Shown piece after piece: positions 43,413-52,742 of a stretch of DNA of 64,000 bases. Numbering within the stretch: position 1 is the stretch's first letter; each line of letters starts with the position of its first letter. The notes under the pieces are model-generated. The model searched no databases, was not told where the DNA came from, and worked only from the letters and a program-made list of their open reading frames with translations. Origin of the DNA: Candidatus Aerophobetes bacterium Ae_b3b. GTDB lineage: Bacteria; Aerophobota; Aerophobia; Aerophobales; AE-B3A. A program made the position numbers and the translations under genes. The stretch is from assembly GCA_005223085.1 (NCBI GenBank), contig NJBP01000002.1, forward strand, positions 10,902-74,901, given 5' to 3'.

Positions 43413-44966
43413 ATGGCTAGATATGTCATTGGCGGTGATGTGGGCTCATCCGGGTACAAAGCAGTCCTTCTGGATATGGAAACCGGTGAGGTTAAGGCAA
43501 CTGCTAGTGTGGTTTATGAAGTGAACTGGGTTAAGCCAAGCTGGGCTCAACAAGATCCTATTCTCTGGAAAAGAGCATTTATAAAGGCAACTAAAAGGCT
43601 ATTAAAAAATGCAGGAATTGCAAGTAAAGAAGTTGAGGGGATTGCTTTTTCCGGTCAGCAGCACGGAGCAGTGGTAGTGGATAAGGATAATCAACCTTTG
43701 TATGAAGCCATTTTATGGTGTTGTCAAAGGAGTGCTCAGGAATGTAAGGATATAGAAGAAAGTGTAGCTAAAGAGACTGCCAGAACAGATGCTTATGTTG
43801 AAGAGATTGGTATGCATGCTATGCCTGGTTTTCAAGGACCAAAGGTGCTCTGGATCTACAGGCACCTACCTCAGGTTTATAAAAGGACAGAACAACTTTT
43901 ATTTCCCAAGGACTGGCTAAAGACAGAGATCAGCCGAGAAAAAAGGTGGGCAACAGAACTTTCTGATCTTTCTGGCTCGGGCTATCTAAGGCTAGATGGC
44001 ACATTGTCGGAATTAGTAATGAAGGTTATGAAATTAAATTCTCGCTGGGTACCGGAGATTCTTCCTTCTACTTCTCAAGTAGGTACTGTTTCAGAGGGAA
44101 TAGCTAAAAAGACAGGCTTAGATGTAGATACCAGAATCTTCGGTGGAGGAGGAGATAATCCGTGTAGTATGCTAGGCAATAATGCCTATCTTCTAGAGAG
44201 TGTAGGTACCTCAGGTACCTTTTCCGTCAGGGTTAAACAGCCCATCGTGGATGGAACCCTACATCCTTTCATTCTTCCTGACGATAGATTTAATCATCCC
44301 CGGGGACCAAGACAGCCCTTGCACTGTATTATTGATGCGGCCAGTGCCATAGATTATATCGCCGAGAAGGTTTATGGAAAAGGTAGGTTTACTTACGAGA
44401 TGCTTAACAGAGTTGCCAGAAATACGCCGGCAGGCTCCAATGGCAAAATCATTATTCCTTTTATCCATGGACAAAGGGTTCCCTATGCGCCTCAGGGTAA
44501 ACTCTACATCAAGGGATATGATCCGACTAAGGATAAAAAGGAAGATTTGATTCGTGCGGTAATGGAGGGAGTAGCCTATGCTATGAAGTATGGCTTTGAG
44601 CTCTTACAAAGAGGTATGCAAAAGCAGAAAATAGCTGAGCCGAAAAGAATTACCATTACCGGGGGCGGTTCTAAAGGCGAAGAAGCTAGCCAGATAAGAT
44701 CGGATGTTTACGGCAAGGAGCTTATCAATCCTCATACTGAGGGTGCCGCGGTTGGTGCTGCCTACATTGCTGCAGCAGGAGTGCTTGATGAGCCAGTAGA
44801 AGAGGTATCAGCCAGGTTATTTGAAAGAGGGATTCAACTCAGCCTGCAAAAACCCACTTTTGTAATTCCCCGGGATGAAAACATCAGGCTGTATGAAGAG
44901 GGCTATCAAAGATATTTAGAAATTCTTGAAGAGGCTATTGAAAATAACTTTGAGCAAAAATGGTAG
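43413..44966 (+). CDS. FGGY-family carbohydrate kinase (xylulokinase-like)
   Basis: 517 residues. GGDVGSSGYKAVLLDMETGE is the N-terminal phosphate loop, AFSGQQHGAVVVD and VGTSGTFSVRV follow, and ITGGGSKGEEASQIRSDVYG is the C-terminal FGGY signature. Closest in layout to xylulose kinases, but the substrate could be another ketose. It starts 13 bases after the epimerase stop and converges with the TPR gene. Confidence 0.92.
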   Translation: MARYVIGGDVGSSGYKAVLLDMETGEVKATASVVYEVNWVKPSWAQQDPILWKRAFIKATKRLLKNAGIASKEVEGIAFSGQQHGAVVVDKDNQPLYEAILWCCQRSAQECKDIEESVAKETARTDAYVEEIGMHAMPGFQGPKVLWIYRHLPQVYKRTEQLLFPKDWLKTEISREKRWATELSDLSGSGYLRLDGTLSELVMKVMKLNSRWVPEILPSTSQVGTVSEGIAKKTGLDVDTRIFGGGGDNPCSMLGNNAYLLESVGTSGTFSVRVKQPIVDGTLHPFILPDDRFNHPRGPRQPLHCIIDAASAIDYIAEKVYGKGRFTYEMLNRVARNTPAGSNGKIIIPFIHGQRVPYAPQGKLYIKGYDPTKDKKEDLIRAVMEGVAYAMKYGFELLQRGMQKQKIAEPKRITITGGGSKGEEASQIRSDVYGKELINPHTEGAAVGAAYIAAAGVLDEPVEEVSARLFERGIQLSLQKPTFVIPRDENIRLYEEGYQRYLEILEEAIENNFEQKW

Positions 44967-44979
44967 AATTCAGGAAAAC

Positions 44980-46203
44980 TTATTCTGGAGGTTGAGAACC
45001 CTGAGATTTTAGCTGGGCGGCTTTTTCATGGTGATCCGCTGCCTGTAAATACATTCCTTTCTCTGCGTACAGGTCCCCTAGTAGCTCATGGGCCTGAGCA
45101 TCCTGCGGGTTAATCTGTATTACCTTCCTCAAGTTTTGTTCAGCAAGATCGTACTTTTTCTCTTCAAAATAAATAAGGCCTAAATTGAAATAGGCATCTG
45201 GATTGTCGGGATGATGCTGGGTCTCTTTCTCATAACACTCAATGGCTTGCTCGTTTTTACCTTGCTTGTAGTAAATACTACCCAGATGAAAGTAGGTGTC
45301 CTGAAAAACAGGTTTCAGTTTTAGGACCTCTTGAAACTCCTCAATTGCTTGTGCGTACTTTTGTAGCTGGACGTAGGTGTGAGCTAAATTATAATGGAAG
45401 AAAGGCTCATCTGGTTTTATTTTTACTGCTTTTTCCAGCTCGGCTTCTGCTTTAGGATACTCTCCTTGTTCCATATAAATGTTAGCCAGATAGGCATGGG
45501 CATAACTATTTTTGGGTTCCAGCTCTATCACTATCTGCAACTCCTTCTCTGCTTTTTCATAGTTTTTCTGTTCAAGATGGACCCTTCCTAAATAAAGATG
45601 AGAATCTACGTGTTTAGGGTTCTGAGTGACCGCTTTCTGGAGTGATTCCAAAGCCTTGTCCCAACGATGGAGCTTAAAATAACTCATTCCTAAACTCGTA
45701 TACGCTCTCTTTAAATCAGGGTTAAGATCAATAGCTTTTTCAAAGTTCTCCATCGCTTTTTCGTATTCCCCCTGCCAGTAAAGGATTTGGCCTAAATTGT
45801 ACCAGGCTAGAGCATCGGAAGGATTAATGGTTATTTCTTTCTCATATTCAGTTATAGCTTTTTCAGGCAGTTGCTGATAGGAAAATAGGTTTCCCAATAG
45901 CAAGTGAATCCCTGGATAGGCTGGTTTAAGTTTTACGCAGACCATAAGCTCCTCAGTAGCTTCCTCGTATTCTTTGAGTTCGAGGTCGGTGAGAGCTAAG
46001 TTATAGTGGGCTTCAAAGTTGTCCGGCTCCAGTTTAACAGCCTGCTCGAAGGCTTGCCTAGCTTTGGTGTACTCCTTCAAGTGATAATAATCCAGTCCGA
46101 GCTTAATATATGGTGCCGAGTTTTGTTCTGGATATGCCAATCCTGAAGAAAATAAGATTATCCCCAGGCCTATCAGAAATGAAAACACTACTATTTTCTT
46201 CAA
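44980..46203 (-). CDS. Secreted TPR-repeat protein
   Basis: 407 residues. A signal peptide (MKKIVVFSFLIGLGIILF..., ending near GLAYPEQ) precedes ten or so tandem 34-residue TPR units spanning almost the whole protein (for example AWYNLGQILYWQGEYEKAME and AHAYLANIYMEQGEYPKAEA). It is probably a periplasmic scaffold. Its ATG overlaps the tonB-like stop by four bases. A place in the btuB-tonB operon suggests a link to the uptake apparatus, unproven. Confidence 0.9.
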   Translation of the reverse strand: MKKIVVFSFLIGLGIILFSSGLAYPEQNSAPYIKLGLDYYHLKEYTKARQAFEQAVKLEPDNFEAHYNLALTDLELKEYEEATEELMVCVKLKPAYPGIHLLLGNLFSYQQLPEKAITEYEKEITINPSDALAWYNLGQILYWQGEYEKAMENFEKAIDLNPDLKRAYTSLGMSYFKLHRWDKALESLQKAVTQNPKHVDSHLYLGRVHLEQKNYEKAEKELQIVIELEPKNSYAHAYLANIYMEQGEYPKAEAELEKAVKIKPDEPFFHYNLAHTYVQLQKYAQAIEEFQEVLKLKPVFQDTYFHLGSIYYKQGKNEQAIECYEKETQHHPDNPDAYFNLGLIYFEEKKYDLAEQNLRKVIQINPQDAQAHELLGDLYAEKGMYLQAADHHEKAAQLKSQGSQPPE

Positions 46204-47672
46204 TCTCTATCCTCCTTGATCAAAGTAGATTCCTCTAGCTGATAAACAATTTGTAGTTCTACAGTGAGAGAATTTTTCTGCCAGGAAGAGGGAAAAGGAG
46301 GAAAAGGTGAGGTATCTTTTATCAGTTTTTCTGCGGCGCGATTGAGCACTTCGTAACTACAGGGAGACGAAACTTCAGTCTTTATGACTCTGCCACTGGA
46401 ATTAATCGTGAATCTGACCTTTATTCTTCCTTTCCATCCGTGTTGCCTGGCAACCGATGGATATTTTTTGTTGGCGTTGATTAACTTTCGAGTCTTTTGT
46501 GCATATTCTCTTAGCCAAAGGCTCTCGGTAAGGCGCTCTGTATCTTCCTTCAGGATCCTGATTTCTTCTCGGTGAAAATCTGGCTCAGTGGTCAGAGGTG
46601 AGAATTTCTTTTTTTCTACGATGGGGGAATAACCACGAGTCCTTGGCTGCACAATCGGATCTAAGGAAGTGGACAAAATTTCGCGCCTAACCTTTTCCTT
46701 AGCTTTACCGAGGGATATTCTCGGGAGCGGATTTGGTTCCCTCAAAGCGGCTTTTTTATAAGGGAAAACTCGTGAAGCTCTTGAGATTATGATTTCGGGT
46801 CGTATACCTTCTTCTGTGATTCTTACCTGGTGAGGATAGTAGTTCTTTTCACTTTTCCTCATAGGGAAAGCGTTAAGGTTCCTTTCCGTGGGTAAATAAG
46901 AAGCTGACATAGGTTCCGATTTCTTTTCCTCGAAAAGAAGACCCAGGAAAGCCAGGCTTCCCTCCCTTTGTCTTAGCGGTAGAGTCTGGTTTAAACCTAC
47001 AGGCTCAGTAGCTAAACTCGGGGTATGATCGGCCAACCTTTTTTGGCTCAAGTTTTCCTCCCTCGCAAGGTAAACGCTTGCTTCAATTTTCCTGAGGAGA
47101 GGAGATTTTTCCACTTGGGTTAAGGGTGAGAAAGACGAGGAGATGGCGGCTTTGTCAACTGAAAGATTCACTCCCGGGATCTTACTCACCATCTTGGATG
47201 TTCCTTCTCTGAGAGGGTTAGATTCCATGGTCGATTCACGTACCTTTGTTGGTGGGGAAAAAAGGGATAGAGATTTTCTTTTCCTGTGGTTAGATGTCTC
47301 TTCGGGAGAAAGGATTCTCTCCTGAGATCTCAGATTGGAAGAAATAGAGGGCTTTATCGTGCGAATCGAAGATGGCTTGAGTAGCTCCCTATTCTTTCTT
47401 TTGAATGCAATGGTTAAGGGAGAGATTATGGATTTTCCCGATGATTCCCTCAGGTGATGATTTATTTTAGGCAAAGAGATAATGTAGTCTACTTTTATAC
47501 TTTTGACATATTTGACAGACTTCGGGGGAGAAAGGAAAATGGGGGCTGCAAGAAGTCCCAAATGAATGAGTATGGAAATGAGAAGAGAAAATGTCTCTAC
47601 TTTCAATTTACCCACTCTATTTTTCTTACCAGTCCCTAATTTCCCCCTTTTTACTTTCTTTCTAGAGGCCAA
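46200..47672 (-). CDS. tonB: TonB-type energy transducer with long linker
   Basis: 490 residues, long for TonB. A basic N-terminus is followed by one membrane span (about 27-50, FSLLISILIHLGLLAAPIF). A long, charged, low-complexity periplasmic linker follows (about 55-390). The C-terminal TonB domain reads YPSVARQHGWKGRIKVRFTI and SSGRVIKTEV. The start is probably TTG 47672, overlapping the btuB stop. It would couple the proton-motive force to BtuB. exbB and exbD are not in the window. Confidence 0.85.
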   Translation of the reverse strand: MASRKKVKRGKLGTGKKNRVGKLKVETFSLLISILIHLGLLAAPIFLSPPKSVKYVKSIKVDYIISLPKINHHLRESSGKSIISPLTIAFKRKNRELLKPSSIRTIKPSISSNLRSQERILSPEETSNHRKRKSLSLFSPPTKVRESTMESNPLREGTSKMVSKIPGVNLSVDKAAISSSFSPLTQVEKSPLLRKIEASVYLAREENLSQKRLADHTPSLATEPVGLNQTLPLRQREGSLAFLGLLFEEKKSEPMSASYLPTERNLNAFPMRKSEKNYYPHQVRITEEGIRPEIIISRASRVFPYKKAALREPNPLPRISLGKAKEKVRREILSTSLDPIVQPRTRGYSPIVEKKKFSPLTTEPDFHREEIRILKEDTERLTESLWLREYAQKTRKLINANKKYPSVARQHGWKGRIKVRFTINSSGRVIKTEVSSPCSYEVLNRAAEKLIKDTSPFPPFPSSWQKNSLTVELQIVYQLEESTLIKEDRD

Positions 47673-49548
47673 TTTTCATCCCCAGATTGATTCTTCTACC
47701 CGGCATGGGGTAATCCCTGAACACCTGGTATGACTCATCCAGTAAATTCTCCCCCGTGGCAAAAACCTCAACTTTCTTGGTTAACCTTTGAGAAAGCCTG
47801 GCGTTAAGGAGATTATAGCCCTTTAATTTCTGGGTGTTTTCTCTATTGGTATATTGCTCACTTACCTTCTCTGTCTCTATGCGGATGCCTAATCCAAAAT
47901 CTGTTTCATATTCCAGACTCAAGCCCATTTTGTATTCAGGTGTATATGCCAGATAATTTCCTTTATACTCCTCACCCTCATCCTTAGCTTGTTGATAGAG
48001 ATAATTTAATCCGAGAGATAACCTCGAGGTCAACTGTAATCTGAGCTCCGATTCTATACCCTGGTTATGGGCCTTGTCTACATTGGTAGCCTGCCAGTGC
48101 CAGGGTGAAATCTCCACCCAGCTAATTAGCTGCTCAGTTTTTCTATCAAACCAACTTATTCTGGCTAGTAGAGGCAGGCTAAACTGATGCTCCAATCCCA
48201 ACTCATAGCCTCTAGATTTTTCTGGTTTAAGGTCTTCATTTCCAAATAGACCCATTCCCCATCCCCAATCCTCATACCAGTAAAGTTCATTTACCGTAGG
48301 GGGCCTGAAAGCCTGACCATAGGAAGCACGAAGGCGGGTATTGTGTCCTAAAAGGTAAAGGAGACTCACTCGAGGACTGCATTGGGAAGCGTAGGCGGAG
48401 GGATTGTCGTACCTCAGTCCCGGGAGGAGGACTAAGCGGGAAGAAGGATTTATCTCGTCCTGAAGATAAAGAGAAATCGTATCTAACTTCCGGGGGTCAC
48501 CAATTCTGGAAGCTCCATCAATGGTTGTGACTTTGACCCGATCCTGTCTTAGCTCCAAACCTATCGTGGGGAAATGTCTTCCCCAGGGGAGGCTATACTG
48601 CATTTGCACACCACTGGCAAGATTTTCTGTTGTATCTTTCATCGGACCGCCCCAGGCCTCAGGGTCTTGGTAACATATTTCATATTGTTCGATAAAAGTT
48701 TTAGTAAGAAGACGAGCTCCTCCTTTTAAATCCTTGTGGTAGGAAAGATCCAAGAAGTTCCTTTTGTCCTCTTCCCGGGCACCAGGAGTGGGATAAGTGG
48801 TGGAGCCGGGAACCCCGCTGTCTCGATGAGAGTAACCAGCCAATAAAGAGAACCCCGATGAATCATTGACTTCATAAGTGAGCTTGGCTGTCGCATGTGT
48901 CTCGTTACAGCCACTATTTTCTCTGTCTCCGGCTGAGTCTCCCAGCTTAGCGGTGAGAAAGTATCCAGTCTTGTCTAGCTTTCCACCATGGGTAAGAGTG
49001 TATCCACTGGTTTCATAGGTGCCATAGGAAGCTCTGATCTCGGTCTGCCTCTTTTCAGGAGCAGGTTTGGTAATGATATTGATAACGCCGCTCAGGGCGT
49101 TAGCTCCGTAGAGAGAGGAGAAGGGACCTCTAACTACCTCGATCCTTTCGATGTTTTGTACCGGAAGGAAACCCAGATCTATGGTTCCGGAAGCGGCAGG
49201 ATTTAATTCTCGTCCATCCATTAAAACTAAGACTTGATCTGCGGCAGAACCGCGAATATGTGCTGTAGTCAGTGAACCCGGACCCCCGTAAGCGGTCACT
49301 CTCATTCCCGCTACATTCTCTAATGCCTGAGCCACCGTGGAAGCACCGGTTTGTTCGATCTCTTTTTCAGTGATGACCGTGGTGCTCACCGGAACATCCT
49401 TTAATAAATGGGGAGTACGGGTAGCGGTAATAACTATTTTTTCTAGCTCTAGGATGCTTTCTTCTTTATTTTCCTCAGCCTCTGTCCAACCGGAAAAGAT
49501 AAGCACTAGACCCAAGGTTACCATAAGTAATCTGCTAAATGAAGACAT
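47662..49548 (-). CDS. btuB: TonB-dependent outer-membrane corrinoid receptor
   Basis: 628 residues. A signal peptide ends near GWTEAEE. The TonB box is KIVITATRTP. The plug has VPVSTTVITEKEIEQTGAST, VLVLMDGRELNP and RIEVVRGPFSSLYGANALSGVINIIT (cited as landmarks, in parts). The beta-barrel ends in RRINLGMKIGL, with Leu rather than the usual Phe at the C-terminus. A cobalamin riboswitch upstream makes corrinoid the likely cargo. It is the first gene of btuB-tonB-TPR. Confidence 0.93.
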   Translation of the reverse strand: MSSFSRLLMVTLGLVLIFSGWTEAEENKEESILELEKIVITATRTPHLLKDVPVSTTVITEKEIEQTGASTVAQALENVAGMRVTAYGGPGSLTTAHIRGSAADQVLVLMDGRELNPAASGTIDLGFLPVQNIERIEVVRGPFSSLYGANALSGVINIITKPAPEKRQTEIRASYGTYETSGYTLTHGGKLDKTGYFLTAKLGDSAGDRENSGCNETHATAKLTYEVNDSSGFSLLAGYSHRDSGVPGSTTYPTPGAREEDKRNFLDLSYHKDLKGGARLLTKTFIEQYEICYQDPEAWGGPMKDTTENLASGVQMQYSLPWGRHFPTIGLELRQDRVKVTTIDGASRIGDPRKLDTISLYLQDEINPSSRLVLLPGLRYDNPSAYASQCSPRVSLLYLLGHNTRLRASYGQAFRPPTVNELYWYEDWGWGMGLFGNEDLKPEKSRGYELGLEHQFSLPLLARISWFDRKTEQLISWVEISPWHWQATNVDKAHNQGIESELRLQLTSRLSLGLNYLYQQAKDEGEEYKGNYLAYTPEYKMGLSLEYETDFGLGIRIETEKVSEQYTNRENTQKLKGYNLLNARLSQRLTKKVEVFATGENLLDESYQVFRDYPMPGRRINLGMKIGL

Positions 49549-49652
49549 TGCCTTCTCCCTTCCTTTTATTCTCTGTATCTAACGGTGCTAACCTACATGC
49601 CTCATCCTTCTGAGGGTACTCCTCAGTTATTCAAAAAGCTACTTCCTATAAA

Positions 49653-49955
49653 AAACCCCAGCCTTCCCGATAAAGAAAGCTGGGGTTCTATTGTTCGACA
49701 AAAACCCTCATTACCTTTTATGCGAAGAAGGAGGGTACACACACATAGGCAGGTCTTCTGGCTCCCGGTGACCTCAATCTTGAGTTTTTCTACTCTCCGC
49801 GCCTTCCCATCTCACTGGCTCATCAAAATTACTACATCAAGAGACAGTGGCCTAGTGCGGATTTCGCTACCGGTTACAGCGGCGCAACCGCGAGGGTTTC
49901 TCACCCTCTTCCCTTTTAAGCCCACATAGGGCACCTATATACTTCAACCAGGACA
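49653..49955 (-). promoter_or_regulatory. Cobalamin riboswitch with terminator, upstream of btuB
   Basis: The minus strand carries the class I landmarks in order: AAGGGAAGAGGGTGAGAAACC, GCGCCGCTGTAACCGG, GCCACTG, GGGAAGGCGCGG and AGCCAGAAGACCTGCC. An expression-platform hairpin follows (ACCCCAGC/GCTGGGGT, about 49656-49688) with TTTTTATA after it, so ligand binding probably causes transcription termination. Confidence 0.92.
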
Positions 49956-49973
49956 TTAAAGAGCAGATATTTT

Positions 49974-50001
49974 ATAATACTGTATCAAGAATTTTTGTCA
50001 A
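49974..50001 (-). promoter_or_regulatory. Promoter of btuB-tonB-TPR operon
   Basis: TTGACA (50001-49996), a 16-base spacer and TATTAT (49979-49974), immediately upstream of the riboswitch. Confidence 0.8.
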
Positions 50002-50034
50002 ATTGAACGTTCCAAGATTCCCTCATTTAGTGAA

Positions 50035-51363
50035 CTATTTTTTTTCCTTTCCGTTAAAGATCCTTCTATAGCTTAGGTTTAAAATGAGGGCAGGAAGTGA
50101 ATATTTCCACCTTCTTCCTCCGGATAAACTGGTCAGTCTCTTAAAAATAGAAGAAAGACGATAGATTCTCTGATAGGCCCAGTCAAATCCTTGTTTTAGC
50201 TCCTGAGGAGTCATTGATTTTGGTTTAAAGACCGCATGGGCCAGGTCATAATTTGACCAATTTCTATCTATGATTCTATCTTCTTTTTCTAATTTTTCAT
50301 ATAATTTTGTCCCCGGCAAAGGGGTGAGAATGCTGAATTGAACGACATCTAACTTCACTCTCTCTATGAATTCTACTGTTTTTTTGAAGATACTCTTATC
50401 ATCATGATCAAAGCCAAAGATAAAGGCCCCTTCAATTGATATCCCAAACCGGTGGATTTTTTCAATAGCCTTCTCGTAGAATTTTATCTTATTTTGAGAT
50501 TTATCAGCTTCCGCCAGGGAGGCTTCAGAAATTGATTCAAAACCAATGAATAGTCCTTTGCATCCGCTGGCTGCTGCCAGTTGCAGAACGTCTTCGTGCC
50601 GGGCTATGTTGATAGAAGATTGCCCTATCCATAAAAGCTTATAGGGTACCAAAGCCTTAAACAGCTCCCGGGCATAGGCAATATTCCCGACAATGTTATC
50701 ATCGAGAAATCCCAGGAAGCGCGTTTTTAGGGGTTTACTTACCATACCTTTGATTTCTTCTATGACTTTTTTTACCGGACGAAAGCGATATTTCTTGCCG
50801 AAAAATTTAGAGACCGAACAGAAACTACAATCAAAGGGACAGCCCCTGGTCAATTGCAAGAAACGACTGAGAAGATAGCCTTTATCCTTAACGAGCTCTC
50901 TTCTGGGAATAGGTATCTTCACCGGATCCGGCCTCTGGGAATTTCGGTAGAACTTGGCCAGTGCTTGCTTTCCTCCCCTTTTAAAATCCTCAATTAGCCT
51001 CTCCCATAATCCTTCTGCCTCTCCTATTACTACTGCATCTGCATGTTTAGCTGTTTCCTCGGGCAAAACTGTCGCATGTATCCCCCCAAAGACCACCAGA
51101 ACCCCTCTTTCTCTAAATGTATCCGCTATTTCGTAAGCACGGGGACTGGAGGCGGTCATAGTAGTTATCCCTACCAGGTCAACCTTCTTATCAAAATCTA
51201 TCTCTTCAATATTCTCATCAATTATCTCCACTTTTACATCCTTAGGAGTTAAGGCAGATACAATAAGAAGATTATGGGGGGGAACTTTAAAGATTCTACC
51301 TCTGCCCATTCTCTTAATTTTTGTCTCTTTTTTCCAGGTAGGTGAAATCAACAGTATTTTCAT
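50035..51363 (-). CDS. B12-binding-domain radical SAM protein
   Basis: About 442 residues. I place the start at ATG 51363 (MKILLISPTWKKE) because GAGGAAAT precedes it; a longer frame begins at 51396. The N-terminal B12-binding-like Rossmann domain has VDLVGITTMTASSPRAYEIA and VVFGGIHATVLPEE. The radical SAM site is GCPFDCSFCSVSKFFG (CxxxCxxC). The C-terminus has the typical LTPLPGTKLYEKLE segment. Class B members methylate unactivated carbons or act in other cobalamin-assisted reactions. The substrate is unknown. Confidence 0.9.
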   Translation of the reverse strand: MKILLISPTWKKETKIKRMGRGRIFKVPPHNLLIVSALTPKDVKVEIIDENIEEIDFDKKVDLVGITTMTASSPRAYEIADTFRERGVLVVFGGIHATVLPEETAKHADAVVIGEAEGLWERLIEDFKRGGKQALAKFYRNSQRPDPVKIPIPRRELVKDKGYLLSRFLQLTRGCPFDCSFCSVSKFFGKKYRFRPVKKVIEEIKGMVSKPLKTRFLGFLDDNIVGNIAYARELFKALVPYKLLWIGQSSINIARHEDVLQLAAASGCKGLFIGFESISEASLAEADKSQNKIKFYEKAIEKIHRFGISIEGAFIFGFDHDDKSIFKKTVEFIERVKLDVVQFSILTPLPGTKLYEKLEKEDRIIDRNWSNYDLAHAVFKPKSMTPQELKQGFDWAYQRIYRLSSIFKRLTSLSGGRRWKYSLPALILNLSYRRIFNGKEKK

Positions 51364-51436
51364 ATTTCCTCTTCCTTTTTTTGAATGATTTTCCATTTTA
51401 TGCCTGTCTTTTCAAAGTATAGCTAGCTTCGTCATC

Positions 51437-52237
51437 TCACCTCAACCTCCCTTGGCGATAGGCAGAAATATAATCCATACAGTATTCATCCAATCCAAGA
51501 GCTGCTTGAGCTGAGAGTAGAATATTCATCATCCCGCGCTCACAGGGGTCAATAATTATCCCATCACATCCGGCTGCCATAAGCATAGCCAGAAAAACTT
51601 TATTTAAGTTATTCCGTAAGGGAAGCCCGAAGGAAATATTTGATAATCCAAGAGCAATGTGAGCTTCAGGGAATTCTCTTTTGGTAGCAATAATAGCATC
51701 TAAGATAAATCTTGCCTGTCCCGGATTGGTTGAGGCGGGACGGACAAGATGATCAAAATAAACTTTATCCAGAGGAATCCCTTCTTCTTCAATTATCTTT
51801 GCTAAGTTCCTGGTGATCTTCATCCTTCCCTCATAATCTTCAGGCATACCGTTATCATCCATGGTTAATGCAATTACACCTGTTCTATATTTCTTTACCA
51901 AAGGTAGGATATCTTCAATGCGCTTTTTTTCTCCGGTAATAGAATTTATTATAGTTCCCGGTCTATTGCACAGCTTCAGCCCTTCTTCCAGTGCTAGGGA
52001 GTTAGCTGAATCAAATACAAGGGGAAGCTTTGTTGCCTTAGATACTACCTCTGTTAACCATCTCATATCATCTACTTCCTTTGCTGGATCACCGCCGGCA
52101 TTAACATCTATATGAGTGGCACCTGCTTCAGTCTGTTTACGTGCTTCCAACATAATAAAATCAGCATCTCTTTCCCATACCTTTTCTTTAATTTTCTTTC
52201 GCGTCATATTAATGCGTTCTCCAATGATTGTGAACAT
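51437..52237 (-). CDS. Pterin-binding methyltetrahydrofolate:corrinoid methyltransferase
   Basis: 266 residues, TIM barrel of the pterin-binding family. FTIIGERINMTRK at the start, GATHIDVNAGGDPA, LPLVFDSANSLALEEGL and LGLSNISFGLP are shared with AcsE and MtgA-type enzymes. It moves a methyl group between tetrahydrofolate and a corrinoid protein. No corrinoid protein or CO dehydrogenase gene is in the window, so the pathway (Wood-Ljungdahl, methylamine/betaine use or methionine synthesis) is open. The ASKHA protein at 25481 is a functional fit. Confidence 0.9.
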   Translation of the reverse strand: MFTIIGERINMTRKKIKEKVWERDADFIMLEARKQTEAGATHIDVNAGGDPAKEVDDMRWLTEVVSKATKLPLVFDSANSLALEEGLKLCNRPGTIINSITGEKKRIEDILPLVKKYRTGVIALTMDDNGMPEDYEGRMKITRNLAKIIEEEGIPLDKVYFDHLVRPASTNPGQARFILDAIIATKREFPEAHIALGLSNISFGLPLRNNLNKVFLAMLMAAGCDGIIIDPCERGMMNILLSAQAALGLDEYCMDYISAYRQGRLR

Positions 52238-52299
52238 AGCTTTTTCTCCTCCTAGTTAGTTCCCAGTTCATAATTTACAAAATAATATTGTATTTAGCC

Positions 52300-52705
52300 T
52301 GTCATTGCGAGGGACAAGGTCCCGAAGCAATCTCAAGACAGACTCGGAACAGGCTCCGTAATCTCTTATAGTTCCCCATACAAATCCCGCCATTCCTTAT
52401 TCATACTATTGATTAACTCAATCTTCCTCTGCCTTGAGCCAGCTTTGATCTGTTTCTCTTTCAAAATGGCACTCTCTATATCCTCAAATACCTCATAATA
52501 CACAAGTTTAGTAATGTTATATTTTTTTGTGAATCCATCGACAAGTTTTTCTTTGTGCTCATAAACCCTTCTTTTTAAATTGTTGGTAACACCTGTATAA
52601 AGTACAGTGTTCCTTTGGTTGGTCATTATGTAAATATAGTACTGTTTATTCATTTATTTATAGATGCCATTGGATTGCTTCGTCGCTTCGCTCCTCGCAA
52701 TGACA
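52300..52705. mobile_element. Palindromic-repeat unit carrying GIY-YIG gene
   Basis: Perfect 13-bp terminal inverted repeats TGTCATTGCGAGG (52300-52312) and CCTCGCAATGACA (52693-52705), with inner GAAGCAATC (52324-52332) and GATTGCTTC (52673-52681), flank a single nuclease gene. The unit separates two methyltransferase genes that are otherwise co-directional. Whether it moves is unproven. Confidence 0.55.
52366..52653 (-). CDS. Single-domain GIY-YIG nuclease (YhbQ/UvrC-like)
   Basis: 95 residues. YYIYIMTNQRNTVLYTGVTN is the GIY-YIG core (YIY...YTG), with NNLKRRVYEHKEKL carrying the conserved Arg and His, and ILKEKQIKAGSRQRKIELI the Glu-containing helix. Small stand-alone members are widespread, and their substrates are poorly known. 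It lies inside a pair of inverted repeats. Confidence 0.9.
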   Translation of the reverse strand: MNKQYYIYIMTNQRNTVLYTGVTNNLKRRVYEHKEKLVDGFTKKYNITKLVYYEVFEDIESAILKEKQIKAGSRQRKIELINSMNKEWRDLYGEL

Positions 52706-52742
52706 GTAAATCACACAAGTTAATCCGGAGACGAATAATAGG

